DNA of 64,000 nt. It comes from Saccharibacillus sacchari DSM 19268. Its GTDB lineage: Bacteria; Bacillota; Bacilli; Paenibacillales; Paenibacillaceae. The notes below the pieces were generated by a model that had not been told where the DNA came from, made no database searches, and worked only from the letters and a program-made list of their open reading frames with translations. Location of the stretch: contig NZ_KK073875.1 in assembly GCF_000585395.1 (NCBI RefSeq), forward strand, positions 5,949,631-6,013,630, given 5' to 3'. This document shows, in pieces, positions 55,510 through 64,000 of the stretch; positions within the stretch are counted from its first letter, which is position 1; each line of letters starts with the position of its first letter. Made by a program: the position numbers and the translations under genes.

Positions 55510-57093
55510 TCAAGGCGTAACTGCATCTCCCCCGGTATCGTTGCCTTGTTCCGGCGTCGTTTCTCCGCTATTGGCCGATCCTTCATTCTCGGTCGGATCG
55601 GTCTGGCCGGAATCCGTTGTTCCTTCGTCCGGCGTAGCGGGTGTTTCTTCCGTTGTCCCAGGCTGTTCGGTTGCCGGTTCTTCGGTGCTTGGCGTATCGG
55701 TGTTGGTATTGGTCTCGGAATCGGTAGGCTCCGTTCCCGGATCCGTCTCGTTAGCGTTGCCACTGCTTCCGTCCGTTTCGGGAGCCGGGGCAGGACTTTC
55801 CGTATCCGTCTCGACTGGAGGCTGATTCTCCGTACCGGATGCGGTTCCCGTAATTTCAACCGTAACGGAAGGCGGAGCATTCTCATTTGTTCGAATGTAA
55901 TCCGGAAGCTCCACGTCAAGTTGTACATTGTGCGTCCCCGCATTAAGTCCGGCAAGGTCGGCGGTCAACGTAATGTCACTGGCCGTCACCCCCGCTAAAA
56001 GACTGGACGCTCCGACAATCGTGACATCCATCCTGCCGGACTCCGGATTTGTAATCGTCGCCTCGTTGCCTCTTGCCAAGCCGGTTAATGTAACAGGAAC
56101 GTTGGCGATCGTCTTCTGTTCGTAAGGCACGACCGTCAAGGTATATTTCACTGAGGAAGGCACGATGCGATCGGCGCCCTCCGGTGCAGCCAGCGCCTCG
56201 GAGTACGTCGTTTCCCCTTCTGCCGTTATGCGATCCAGATCAAGCGTGATCGGCGGATAGCTGCTGAGGCTTTCCAATACGCCCGCAGAGCCGTATACCG
56301 TTACTTCCTGAGCCCCTGCTTTAACATCGGATAATACGAGCCCGTCAGGCAAACTCCCGCTGTAGCTCACGTTCAAAGGCAAAGTCTTCGAGGTTGACGA
56401 TACGTTGGAGGAGATCGGGATCTGTACCTTGAGCGATGCCGGTTCGATCACCGCATCGTCAAGCACTTCGCCGTTGTTCGAGTAGGCGACCAGCTTGATT
56501 CGACCGGATACGTTCCCGTTTGACCCCTCTACGCTAATCTCGCCCTGAATCTTCTGCACCTGCTTCATCTCGCTGGCCGGAAGCGTCACCTGAACGGCAT
56601 TGCCGTCTTCGAAAACAGGATCAAGCTCCGTAAAGCCTTCAGCCGGAACGCCTGTCGTCAGCACGACCGCGTCAAAGGCCTGCGTCACTTTCTCCTCGAC
56701 GGTCACGGTCACTTTCGACGGCAGAATAGACAACAGCTCGACGCCGGGCGGCGTATCGACTTGCAAAGAAACGGTATACTGCCCCGGTTCTTCAATCTTG
56801 CTTAAATCCATCTTCACTTCATATTCGCTGCTGGTCGCCAAGGACGCAAGCTGAGAAGCCTGTCCGGACACATTGACGCTCACCTGCTGCGGACTCACGG
56901 TTTTCAGTACATATTTATCCGCATCCAAGCCGTAAGGCTCGATGGATAGATTAGCAATGGTCGTATGGTCTCCCTGGCTGCTTCTTGTAATCGTAGGCGC
57001 ATCGGTATCGACATGAACCATCGCCCAAAGAATCAAGGCTACGGCTAACGCGATAATTTTGGCAGCCGTATTGTTCGCCAGCCACTTATCCAT
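55510..57093 (-). CDS. cdaR: CdaR (YbbR-domain regulator of diadenylate cyclase)
   Basis: This 527-residue protein has one N-terminal membrane helix (about 9-27) and four YbbR-type beta domains outside the membrane (about 45-430). The last ~100 residues are a low-complexity Glu/Thr/Pro/Gly tail. It binds CdaA and tunes c-di-AMP synthesis. The ATG at 57093 lies inside the cdaA end (8-base overlap), so translation is coupled; an earlier frame to 57150 is rejected. The acidic tail is longer than in Bacillus subtilis CdaR as far as I recall. Confidence 0.93.
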   Translation of the reverse strand: MDKWLANNTAAKIIALAVALILWAMVHVDTDAPTITRSSQGDHTTIANLSIEPYGLDADKYVLKTVSPQQVSVNVSGQASQLASLATSSEYEVKMDLSKIEEPGQYTVSLQVDTPPGVELLSILPSKVTVTVEEKVTQAFDAVVLTTGVPAEGFTELDPVFEDGNAVQVTLPASEMKQVQKIQGEISVEGSNGNVSGRIKLVAYSNNGEVLDDAVIEPASLKVQIPISSNVSSTSKTLPLNVSYSGSLPDGLVLSDVKAGAQEVTVYGSAGVLESLSSYPPITLDLDRITAEGETTYSEALAAPEGADRIVPSSVKYTLTVVPYEQKTIANVPVTLTGLARGNEATITNPESGRMDVTIVGASSLLAGVTASDITLTADLAGLNAGTHNVQLDVELPDYIRTNENAPPSVTVEITGTASGTENQPPVETDTESPAPAPETDGSSGNANETDPGTEPTDSETNTNTDTPSTEEPATEQPGTTEETPATPDEGTTDSGQTDPTENEGSANSGETTPEQGNDTGGDAVTP

Positions 57094-57919
57094 TCGGCTC
57101 GTCCCCTTTCTTTCTCCAGAACAAGCCCTTCTTTTCCTTAATGGACGCATTCGGTTTCAGTAGTTCATATAACTTGGAGACCAGCGCTTCTTCGCCGATA
57201 TCCCGTACGACTTTCCCGTCAAGCGCAAGCGAAACCTGTCCCGTCTCTTCCGAAACGATCACGGACACGGAATCCGCCACTTCGCTGATCCCGATCGCTG
57301 CACGGTGTCTGGTCCCGAGTTCTTTGCTGATAAAAGGATTTTCGGACAGAGGCAGATAACAGGCCGCCGCCGACAACGTGCGATCCTGTATAATGACTGC
57401 TCCATCGTGCAAAGGCGTGTTCGGCGTGAAAATGTTGATCAAAAGCTCTGACGTCACGACAGATCTCATCGGAATGCCGGACTCCGTATACTCATTGAGT
57501 CCGGTATTTCGCTCAAAGACGATAAGCGCACCGATCTTGCGGCGGGACAAATAGTTGATCGACTTCATTAATTCGCCGATCATATGTCCGACTTCTTCTT
57601 CATCCGCGCTGTTCCGTCCTACAAATTTCCCGCGTCCCAGCTGTTCAAGTCCTCGGCGGAGCTCAGGCTGGAAAATGATAAAGATCGCGACGACCCCGAA
57701 AGTAAACATGCGGTCCATCAGCCACTTTAACGTATACAGATCCAACCAACTGCTGATCGCCCAAACGATAACCAGCACAAGGATGCCTTTCAACAATTGT
57801 ACGGCGCGAGTTCCGCGTACAAGCAAAATCAATTGATACACAATATAAGTAACGATCAAGATATCCGCGACATCCTTGATCGTATCTTGCCAAGTTAGGT
57901 TTGTAAAATAATCCATCAT
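57086..57919 (-). CDS. cdaA: Diadenylate cyclase CdaA
   Basis: This ~277-residue membrane enzyme joins two ATP into c-di-AMP. Three predicted helices (about 10-85) precede the DisA_N/DAC domain with the catalytic motifs DGA in PLHDGAVIIQ and RHR in GTRHRAAIG. The start is ATG 57919 or the next codon, 57916, behind GGGGG. The length matches CdaA (273). c-di-AMP controls potassium transport and osmotic balance and is essential in Firmicutes. Confidence 0.96.
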   Translation of the reverse strand: MMDYFTNLTWQDTIKDVADILIVTYIVYQLILLVRGTRAVQLLKGILVLVIVWAISSWLDLYTLKWLMDRMFTFGVVAIFIIFQPELRRGLEQLGRGKFVGRNSADEEEVGHMIGELMKSINYLSRRKIGALIVFERNTGLNEYTESGIPMRSVVTSELLINIFTPNTPLHDGAVIIQDRTLSAAACYLPLSENPFISKELGTRHRAAIGISEVADSVSVIVSEETGQVSLALDGKVVRDIGEEALVSKLYELLKPNASIKEKKGLFWRKKGDEPNG

Positions 57920-58274
57920 GACCCAAGCCCCCGTTATCTCCGTCTCTCTCAGGCTGCTGGCTACTATGTAGGGCCGCCGGCCAACCAAGCTTCGGAACCG
58001 ACTGCCGGTTCGGATTGTAGTTCGGATTTATATATCTATAGGTTATAACGTTCGTGCTTGCGTTGCAAGCCGAGCCTTGCCGCGCACGCAAAAAAAGGCG
58101 CTGCCCGAGTACTTTCACCGCGTTCGATCTGAAGTTTGCATGCGAATCGAAACCTTCACGCTTTAAGAAGGTTTCGCCGCTTCAAGCTAGAGATGCAATA
58201 CGGTCATGGTACCAAGCAAAGCGCCGTACTTTCTACTGCAATATAGACGAGAATCGAAACATTCGACAGGTTTG
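57920..58274. other. Region between rsiW and cdaA
   Basis: These 355 bases hold no gene. A 10-bp perfect hairpin (CGAAACCTTC/GAAGGTTTCG, 58148-58176) has no T run. A cdaA promoter is probably here but no clear boxes were found. Confidence 0.5.
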
Positions 58275-58895
58275 CTAGCGATAGGCAACTTCCGAGACAA
58301 TATTGCTCAACTTATACCATACCCAATCGAAAGCCTGGTTGATATCCTTAACCTGCCCCGCGACATGTGCCGTCGAAGCCTGGTAGGCCGAACCGTCGAT
58401 GACCGTTACATTCCCCTCTACATCGCCGTAGATCTTCAATTCTCCGCGTTCTACGGTGAGGTCTCCGCTGACAATCGTTCCTTCCGGAACGATCACGGTA
58501 TTCCCCTCCACTTGGACGCGATTCAGATCACTGCCTCTGACGACAAGCTGAGTATCCGCATTCCAAAATCCGATCGACGTGCCCAGCATAATAAGAATAA
58601 AAGCGGCCGCCGCCGTCAATGCCGGGTGTCTACGCACCCAACTCCATGCGGGACTGTGCTTTTTGGGCTGAGGAAGAAAACTCATGATGCGATCGGTCAT
58701 ATCTTCGGATACCGCTACGGACTCGGACTTGCGGTTTGCCGCGAACAACATCATCTCCGTCTCTTCGAGACGTCGAAAAGCAGCTCGGCAATCCGGACAG
58801 GCTTCCAGGTGACTTTTTAATTCGTTTGCCTGCTCCGAAAGCAGATCTCCATCCAGGTAATCGTGCATGAGCGAGACGGCTTGTTTGCATTCCAT
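58275..58895 (-). CDS. rsiW: Anti-sigma-W factor RsiW
   Basis: This 206-residue single-pass membrane protein has a cytoplasmic zinc-binding anti-sigma domain with the motif HLEACPDC (HxxxCxxC, about residues 32-39) and MHDYLDGDL, one membrane helix (about 97-115), and an outer beta-repeat domain (VVSGDLTVERGELKIYGDVEG region) as in Bacillus RsiW. It holds SigW inactive until proteolysed after envelope stress. The ATG at 58895 follows AAAGGATT; a TTG nine bases earlier is the alternative. It lies 200 bp downstream of sigW. Confidence 0.92.
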   Translation of the reverse strand: MECKQAVSLMHDYLDGDLLSEQANELKSHLEACPDCRAAFRRLEETEMMLFAANRKSESVAVSEDMTDRIMSFLPQPKKHSPAWSWVRRHPALTAAAAFILIMLGTSIGFWNADTQLVVRGSDLNRVQVEGNTVIVPEGTIVSGDLTVERGELKIYGDVEGNVTVIDGSAYQASTAHVAGQVKDINQAFDWVWYKLSNIVSEVAYR

Positions 58896-59096
58896 ATGAG
58901 CCAATCCTTTCGTAAAAACTCGGTAAAATCTGTTGTTGGCCTTATCATGCCCTTCTTAATACGCCGCATGCCGATGATAGTTTCAATGGGTAACCATAAA
59001 ATCGAATTAAATTTTGATTTTATTAAGCGACGTTCAATGTTTCGTAAAATTTGAGTTTTACTCTCGAAAAGTTTTCCACAAAAAAACCGAAATCGC

Positions 59097-59669
59097 TTAG
59101 TGTTGCTGCGATTCCAGCTTTTTTCGCAAAAATTCACGACCGCGGTGCACGCGCGTCTTAATCGTCGTTACCGGCATATCGAGCACGTCGCTGATCTCTT
59201 GCAACGACAACTCCTGCAAATAACGCAAAATCATGACGGTCTTATACTTCGGAGGCAATCCGTCAATTGCTTCATGAATCGTCGTGCGCGTCTCGGAAAT
59301 CATGTATTCCGTTTCCGGCGTACGATTATCACCGGGTATAAGCGCGTAACCGTCGGCGCCGTCCTGATCGCCGATTTCCGCGTCGAGTGAGTATGTAGGT
59401 TTTCTTTTTCTTAGACGGTCGATGCTCAAGTTCGTTCCGATCCGATAAATCCAGGTCGAAAATTTCTGTCCAGGATCATAACGATCCAAATTCCGGTAGA
59501 CGCGCAAAAACGTCTCCTGAACGACATCCTCCGCCTCGTGTCGATTGCTTAGCATTCGATACGCGAGATGAAAAATTCGATCCTTATAGAGATCAACGAT
59601 TTCGGCGAACGCCCTCTGGTCACCTTTGAGCGCAAGTTTCACCAATCTCGTTTCCAGATTGTCCACCAT
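59097..59669 (-). CDS. sigW: ECF RNA polymerase sigma factor SigW
   Basis: This 190-residue ECF sigma factor has region 2 (DLYKDRIFHLAYRML, EAEDVVQETFLRVYRN, FSTWIYRIGTNLSIDRLRK) and region 4 (LPPKYKTVMILRYLQEL, SLQEISDVLDMPVTTIKTRV). It directs genes of the envelope-stress and antimicrobial response. GGGGGAG precedes the ATG. The order sigW-rsiW-cdaA-cdaR-glmM-glmS is as in Bacillus subtilis, which supports the assignment. Confidence 0.94.
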   Translation of the reverse strand: MVDNLETRLVKLALKGDQRAFAEIVDLYKDRIFHLAYRMLSNRHEAEDVVQETFLRVYRNLDRYDPGQKFSTWIYRIGTNLSIDRLRKRKPTYSLDAEIGDQDGADGYALIPGDNRTPETEYMISETRTTIHEAIDGLPPKYKTVMILRYLQELSLQEISDVLDMPVTTIKTRVHRGREFLRKKLESQQH

Positions 59670-59961
59670 GTCTCCCCCAGACTAAGCCCGCTGAATCGGG
59701 AACCTGAAGCCCCTGCCGCTTCTCTTCCGGGGTTCCCTAAACAACTGAAGGCAAGCATTACATCCGGCCGATTTGATCATGTCCATCCCCGTCAAGCTCA
59801 CTGCTGCCTGCGGTTGTGCCATAAATCGACCGCTTTATGCGTATGTTCAAATCGTAATTCATGCGGCGTTAAAAAGCAACACTGCTGCTGTAACTTCTTC
59901 CAACCCCTTACAAAAGTTAAGAAACTGAAAAAGAAGTCATGATTAGGTTTATACAAAGAAA

Positions 59962-60155
59962 AGCCGCGTCTTTCCTAGGGCGTGTACGCAAACTCCGCCG
60001 GGAGCAGATTGAGCTGGATTTTCGTTCTCGGCAAGGAATTTTCCTGAAGGCGTGCCGCGGCACGTCAAAAGAAAATGACGCCGAAGAGGGCGAAAAGACA
60101 GGTCAAGATGCACGTCGTTGAGTTTGCGTACACGGCCTAGTGAAAAGACGCGGCT
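59962..60155 (-). terminator. ppc terminator split by repeat copy 3
   Basis: AGCCGCGTCTT (59962-59972) and AAGACGCGGCT (60145-60155) are perfect complements, and on the minus strand the second arm is followed by TTTTCTTT, about 30 bp after the ppc stop. The 166-bp element fills the loop. Confidence 0.7.
59975..60140 (+). repeat. 166-bp inverted-repeat element, copy 3
   Basis: It has the same length and the same CTAG-bordered inverted ends as copies 1 and 2. It is almost identical to copy 1 (4 differences). A frame is open through it by chance in copies 1 and 3, but not in copy 2. Confidence 0.85.
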
Positions 60156-60183
60156 GGTAGAAGAATTGGTTTTGTTATTTTTA

Positions 60184-62979
60184 TCAACCCGTATTTCGAA
60201 GTCCTGCAGCAATGCCGTTAATCGTAAGCAGAACTTCGCGAATCAGTTCCTGATCTTCCGGTTCTGCCGTATCGCGCAATTCGCGCAGTTCCGTCAGCAG
60301 CTGGACTTGCAGATAGCTAAGCGGATCGACGTACGGGTTGCGGAGTCTGATCGATTCCTGGATAACCGGTACATTATCCAAAATTTCTTGCTGACCGGTA
60401 ATATCGAGGATCAGCTGCTTCGTCAGACGGAATTCTTCTTCGATCAAGCCGAAGATTCGGGTACGACTTTCGTCGTCTCCGTACATGGAAGCATATTCCT
60501 TCGCAATAACCAGATCGGCTTTGGCGACCGCCATTTGAAGCGAATCAACCAAAGAAGTAAAGAACGGGAAGCTTGCATACATTTTTTTCAACGTTTCGAG
60601 ATTTTCCGGTTTGCCTTGATAGAAGCTCTGGATACCTGTTCCTGCCGCATACCAAGCCGGAACCAGATAGCGACCTTGCGTCCAGGCAAATACCCACGGA
60701 ATCGCGCGCAAGTCTTCGAAACGGTCGCTGTTCTTCCGCTTGGAAGGACGGGAACCGATATTCAACTCGCCAATCTCAGACAGCGGCGTTGCTCCTTTGA
60801 AGAAGGACAAGAAGTCCGGATCGCGGAAAATGAGATCCTGATATTTTTCCAGCGAAGCTTCGGAAATCCCTCTTGCGATATCTTCCCATTGGCTTTCTTC
60901 TTCCATATAAGAAGTATCGGTTGCCGCAACTGCCGAAGTCAGCAATGCTGAAGTCGCTTGTTCAAGGCTTCGATACGCAATACCTTTAAGCGAGTAACGG
61001 GAGGACAGCACTTCACCCTGCTCCGTAATCTTGATGCCCGCTCCTACAGTATGCGGAGGTTGAGCCAAGATGCTCCGGTTAAGCGGCATGCCGCCACGGC
61101 CAAGCGAACCGCCGCGACCATGGAAGAACTTAAGCTTCACGTCGTAAGAAGAGGCCATAGCCGTAATCTCGTTCAACGCTACGCGGAGTTCCCAGTTTGC
61201 TGCAACCGTTCCCCCGTCTTTGCTGCTGTCGGAATAACCCAGCATAATCTCCTGTTGGTCATTCATCGCGGTAACCGCTTCACGGTAGATCGGAATATCG
61301 AACAGGCGCTTCATAATGCCGCTGGCTGCTTGAAGGTCGTCGATCGTCTCGAACAACGGTACAGCTTGCAGCGTGCTGACTACGGTTCCATCCGAATGCT
61401 TGCGGAAAAGTCCGACTTCTTTGGCGAAGACCATAACCTCCAAAATATCACTGGATGCTTCAGCCATACTAATGAGGTAACTGCTGATGCAGTTTTTGCC
61501 GAATTCGTTCTGTGCTTCGAATACGGTGCGGTAGACCTGAAGGCACTCTTCCGTACCGTCGCTGTATGTCTGATAAGGAGTCGTAAGCGGTCTCGGATCT
61601 TCCAACAGACGCACCAACAGTTCAACTTTCTCATCTTCGGACAACTGCGAGTAATCGGAAACGATGTTCATGCTGTTCAGGATCTCGGTCATCGCTTTCT
61701 CGTGTTCCTGACTATGCTGGCGGATATCCAGAGTAGCCGTATGGAATCCGAACAATTCGACCTGGCGAACCAGTTTCTTGATCGAGCTGTCCGCTACGTA
61801 ATCGGCATGATGATAGCGCAAGCTGCGGTCGATGATTTGAAGGTCTTCGATCAGTTCGGACGGTTGCGCGTAACGGTCAGGACAACCTTTTTTCTCGTCA
61901 TCAAGTACGTTGTCGAGTTTACGCATCATATAAGTGAGTTTTACGCGGTAAGGCTCATTGTCGTTATGCCAGTAAGACTTGGGATCGACCGCTACGTTCT
62001 CGCGGTCATGTTCGATCGATTCCAACAGTTCATCCGTCACGTTGACGATGCTGCTGCTGAAGCTGAGTACGCGAATGAGTTCGACGAGGATTGCATGGTA
62101 TTCCCGAATCGCGAGTTTGCGCTGCATTTGCAAGGTCTGCCAAGTCACGCTTGCAGTTACCGAAGGATTACCGTCGCGGTCTCCGCCGATCCACGAACCA
62201 AAACGCAGATAGTTCGGCACATGCCAGTCGTGTCCCGGATAATATTTATCGAGACATCGTTCCAATTCGCCGTATACGTCAGGCAACACATGGAATAGCG
62301 TTTCATGGAAGTAGTACATGCCGTTGCGCACTTCGTCAAGCACGGTCGGTTTGCGATCGCGAAGTTCGTCGGTTTGCCACAGGGTAATAACTTCGTTAAG
62401 CAGCTTTTCGCGCAGCTGTTCGCGTTCCCGGAAGGTCAATGACGGATCGTCGAGTTGCATCACGTCTGCCGCAATACGCTTGTGAATGTCCAAAATAACT
62501 CTGCGAACCGCTTCTGTCGGATGCGCTGTCATAACCAGTTCAAGCGACAGATTTTGCAGGAAATTCTGTACGTCTTCATAGGAGAAGTTTTGTTCTTTCA
62601 GTTGCTGAACCGAGGTTTCGATCGAACCCGGTTGCGCGGCTTCACCGGCAGATCGTTCATAGTCACGTTTTCTGCGAATTCTATGGTTCTGTTCCGCAAT
62701 ATTAACGAGTTGAAAATAAATGGCGAAAGCCCGAATGACCTGATGTCGAATCTCCGGATCGAGCGAATAGATTTCCCGCTTGAACTCTTCGTGCAGGTCC
62801 GGCAGATAGATCGCGCGAAGCGACTTGCTTAGTTCGCGAATCTTCTCGACCTTGTCCAGGAGTTCCTGTCCGCTGTGATGAACGAGCACTTCTCCAAGAA
62901 TATTCCCCAGGAACCGCACATCGCGTCTGAGCAGGTTGTTGGAACTGCCTTTGTTTGCGGTTACCGTCAGTTCAGTCAT
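60184..62979 (-). CDS. ppc: Phosphoenolpyruvate carboxylase
   Basis: This 931-residue enzyme adds bicarbonate to phosphoenolpyruvate to give oxaloacetate, refilling the citric acid cycle. Signature motifs are VMTAHPTEAVRR (catalytic His, about residue 150), GSWIGGDRDGNPSVT, FHGRGGSLGRGG, and the C-terminal RNTG. The length fits the bacterial family (about 880-930). The start at 62979 follows AGGAGGAG; an upstream frame to 63009 is rejected. It is a single gene with its own terminator. Confidence 0.97.
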   Translation of the reverse strand: MTELTVTANKGSSNNLLRRDVRFLGNILGEVLVHHSGQELLDKVEKIRELSKSLRAIYLPDLHEEFKREIYSLDPEIRHQVIRAFAIYFQLVNIAEQNHRIRRKRDYERSAGEAAQPGSIETSVQQLKEQNFSYEDVQNFLQNLSLELVMTAHPTEAVRRVILDIHKRIAADVMQLDDPSLTFREREQLREKLLNEVITLWQTDELRDRKPTVLDEVRNGMYYFHETLFHVLPDVYGELERCLDKYYPGHDWHVPNYLRFGSWIGGDRDGNPSVTASVTWQTLQMQRKLAIREYHAILVELIRVLSFSSSIVNVTDELLESIEHDRENVAVDPKSYWHNDNEPYRVKLTYMMRKLDNVLDDEKKGCPDRYAQPSELIEDLQIIDRSLRYHHADYVADSSIKKLVRQVELFGFHTATLDIRQHSQEHEKAMTEILNSMNIVSDYSQLSEDEKVELLVRLLEDPRPLTTPYQTYSDGTEECLQVYRTVFEAQNEFGKNCISSYLISMAEASSDILEVMVFAKEVGLFRKHSDGTVVSTLQAVPLFETIDDLQAASGIMKRLFDIPIYREAVTAMNDQQEIMLGYSDSSKDGGTVAANWELRVALNEITAMASSYDVKLKFFHGRGGSLGRGGMPLNRSILAQPPHTVGAGIKITEQGEVLSSRYSLKGIAYRSLEQATSALLTSAVAATDTSYMEEESQWEDIARGISEASLEKYQDLIFRDPDFLSFFKGATPLSEIGELNIGSRPSKRKNSDRFEDLRAIPWVFAWTQGRYLVPAWYAAGTGIQSFYQGKPENLETLKKMYASFPFFTSLVDSLQMAVAKADLVIAKEYASMYGDDESRTRIFGLIEEEFRLTKQLILDITGQQEILDNVPVIQESIRLRNPYVDPLSYLQVQLLTELRELRDTAEPEDQELIREVLLTINGIAAGLRNTG

Positions 62980-63233
62980 GTTACTCCTCCTATCTTGTCT
63001 GCATTGCATGCTTGCTGATATGACATCTTCATCACATCATACAACAATTCATTTGATAAATCTTCACTTTATAGTGAAAAAGCGACCGGGTATTTTTGTG
63101 CAATGTCTCTAAAATCTATGAAATGAAAGCAGAAAAACGTTATGTATAAATACAGAATTCCCGCTTTAAAACTGCGCAGAGCCAAAGTCAAGAGATATAA
63201 GAAAATAGCGCTCTTACGAACGCTGGGGTATAT

Positions 63234-63256
63234 AACAAAAAAGACCGCTTCCGGTC
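63234..63256 (-). terminator. Terminator of the tRNA operon
   Basis: GACCG and CGGTC pair around a 4-base loop; six T follow on the minus strand, just after tRNA-Gly(TCC). Confidence 0.85.
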
Positions 63257-63270
63257 TCGGCTTTTAAAGA

Positions 63271-63344
63271 TGGAGCGGGTGATGGGAATCGAACCCACGC
63301 TACCAGCTTGGAAGGCTGGAGTTCTACCATTGAACTACACCCGC
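63271..63344 (-). tRNA. tRNA-Gly (anticodon TCC)
   Basis: The minus strand folds into a cloverleaf with acceptor stem GCGGGTG/CACCCGC, anticodon loop CTTCCAA and an encoded CCA end. It is the last tRNA of the cluster. Confidence 0.95.
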
Positions 63345-63352
63345 AAAAGCAA

Positions 63353-63426
63353 TCGGGATGACACGATTTGAACATGCGACCCCCTGGTCCCAAACCAGGT
63401 GCTCTACCAAGCTGAGCTACATCCCG
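63353..63426 (-). tRNA. tRNA-Pro (anticodon TGG)
   Basis: The acceptor stem is CGGGATG/CATCCCG and the anticodon loop TTTGGGA. No CCA end is encoded. Confidence 0.95.
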
Positions 63427-63443
63427 TTATTCACTTGTAAAAA

Positions 63444-63520
63444 TGGCGCGCCCTGAGAGATTCGAACTCCCGGCCTTTTGATTCGTAGTCAAACGCTCTA
63501 TCCAGCTGAGCTAAGGGCGC
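63444..63520 (-). tRNA. tRNA-Arg (anticodon ACG)
   Basis: The acceptor stem is GCGCCCT/AGGGCGC, the anticodon loop CTACGAA (A34 is expected to become inosine), and CCA is encoded. Confidence 0.95.
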
Positions 63521-63527
63521 AAAAATA

Positions 63528-63602
63528 TGGAGCGGACGACGGGAATCGAACCCGCGACCCTCGCCTTGGCAAGGCGATGCTCTACCGCTGAGCCACGTCC
63601 GC
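63528..63602 (-). tRNA. tRNA-Gly (anticodon GCC)
   Basis: The acceptor stem is GCGGACG/CGTCCGC, the anticodon loop TTGCCAA, and CCA is encoded. Confidence 0.95.
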
Positions 63603-63610
63603 AAAATAAG

Positions 63611-63695
63611 TGGTGCGCGTGGAGGGACTTGAACCCCCACGTCGTAAGACGCTAGATCCTAAGTCTAGTGCGTCTGCCAATTCCGCCACACGCGC
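63611..63695 (-). tRNA. tRNA-Leu (anticodon TAG)
   Basis: This class II tRNA of 85 bases has a long variable arm, acceptor stem GCGCGTG/CACGCGC, anticodon loop CTTAGGA and an encoded CCA. Confidence 0.95.
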
Positions 63696-63714
63696 ACAAT
63701 ACCGATGGTGTAAA

Positions 63715-63790
63715 TGGTGAGCCATGAAGGACTCGAACCTTCGACACCCTGATTAAAAGTCAGGTGCTCTACCAACTGAGCTAATGGCTC
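63715..63790 (-). tRNA. tRNA-Lys (anticodon TTT)
   Basis: The acceptor stem is GAGCCAT/ATGGCTC, the anticodon loop CTTTTAA, and CCA is encoded. Confidence 0.95.
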
Positions 63791-63797
63791 TCATAAA

Positions 63798-63872
63798 TGG
63801 CTGGGGGTATAGGATTTGAACCTATGCGTGACGGAGTCAAAGTCCGTTGCCTTACCGCTTGGCTAACCCCCA
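63798..63872 (-). tRNA. tRNA-Gln (anticodon TTG)
   Basis: The acceptor stem is TGGGGGT/ACCCCCA, the anticodon loop CTTTGAC, and CCA is encoded. Confidence 0.95.
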
Positions 63873-63886
63873 ACAGAGAGTAAATA

Positions 63887-63962
63887 TGGTGGAGGCTGAG
63901 GGGATCGAACCCCCGACCCTCTGCTTGTAAGGCAGATGCTCTCCCAGCTGAGCTAAGCCTCC
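63887..63962 (-). tRNA. tRNA-Val (anticodon TAC)
   Basis: The acceptor stem is GGAGGCT/AGCCTCC, the anticodon loop CTTACAA, and CCA is encoded. Confidence 0.95.
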
Positions 63963-63971
63963 GTACGATAA

Positions 63972-64000
63972 TGACCCGTAGGGGATTCGAACCCCTGTTA
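63972..64000 (-). tRNA. tRNA-Glu, 3' part only (cut by window edge)
   Basis: Only the T arm (GGGGTTCGAATCCCC) and the 3' acceptor strand ACGGGTCA are inside the window. This 3' half matches Bacillales tRNA-Glu; the anticodon is outside, so the identity is inferred. Confidence 0.7.

Larger units (their letters stand above)
59670..60183. other. Intergenic region between ppc and sigW
   Basis: No gene is supported. The right part is the ppc terminator with repeat copy 3 inside. The left part should carry the sigW promoter, but I could not place a clear SigW-type promoter. The small frames here fall within the repeat. Confidence 0.55.

Noticed and set aside
57920..58274. Terminator between rsiW and cdaA
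   Set aside because: The hairpin at 58148-58176 has a perfect stem but no T run on either strand.
58817..59137. 106-codon minus-strand frame between sigW and rsiW
   Set aside because: It overlaps both genes in another frame, is very AT-rich in its middle and has no family resemblance.
60958..62298. 446-codon plus-strand frame opposite ppc
   Set aside because: It is antisense to a fully conserved enzyme and has no features of its own.

Overview
The window looks like chromosome of a moderately GC-rich Firmicute of the family Paenibacillaceae (Paenibacillus or a close relative). The evidence is the LplA-type ~575-residue sugar-binding lipoproteins with YesM/YesN-type regulators, the order sigW-rsiW-cdaA-cdaR-glmM-glmS with a glmS ribozyme, Zur boxes of Bacillus type, and AGGAGG-type ribosome binding sites before nearly every gene. 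The genus is an inference. No transposase, prophage, rRNA or CRISPR array is visible.

Layout. (1) 0.4-4.4 kb: qoxABCD, a heme-copper menaquinol oxidase. (2) 5.2-25 kb: a large glycan-uptake locus read leftwards. A YesM/YesN two-component pair is followed by two ABC permeases, five paralogous solute-binding lipoproteins in a row, a GH95 enzyme and a GH1 beta-glucosidase. No ATPase is encoded here, so a shared MsmX-type ATPase elsewhere is implied. (3) 25-27 kb: a TagO/WecA-type transferase, a GNAT protein and a YwbE-like protein. (4) 27.3-32.1 kb: a compact zinc-starvation island with a COG0523 GTPase, zinc-independent S14 and L33 paralogues and znuCBA, with three Zur-box matches. (5) 32.5-45 kb: mixed housekeeping and accessory genes (YqkE-like, a secreted protein, a CNNM/CorC protein, an EamA transporter, an acyltransferase, an orphan CheW, mmuP-mmuM, a hydrolase, map, DUF523). 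(6) 44-49.7 kb: a second glycan locus with a sixth binding protein, a GH43 and an SGNH esterase, divergent from an AraC regulator. (7) 49.8-51.5 kb: an alcohol dehydrogenase divergent from a MerR regulator, with a 19-bp-spacer MerR promoter. (8) 51.6-59.7 kb: the cell-envelope/c-di-AMP cluster. (9) 60-63 kb: ppc. (10) 63.3-64 kb: nine tRNA genes, the last cut by the window edge.

The most unusual content is non-coding. A 166-bp element with ~20-bp terminal inverted repeats occurs three times, each time between the arms of a hairpin that resembles an intrinsic terminator. A second family of long hairpin repeats shows compensatory changes between copies. A cluster of six DnaA-box-like 9-mers lies upstream of the yqkE-like gene. 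The five-fold (in all six-fold) expansion of binding proteins around one permease pair, with signs of recent gene conversion, is the most interesting protein-coding feature.
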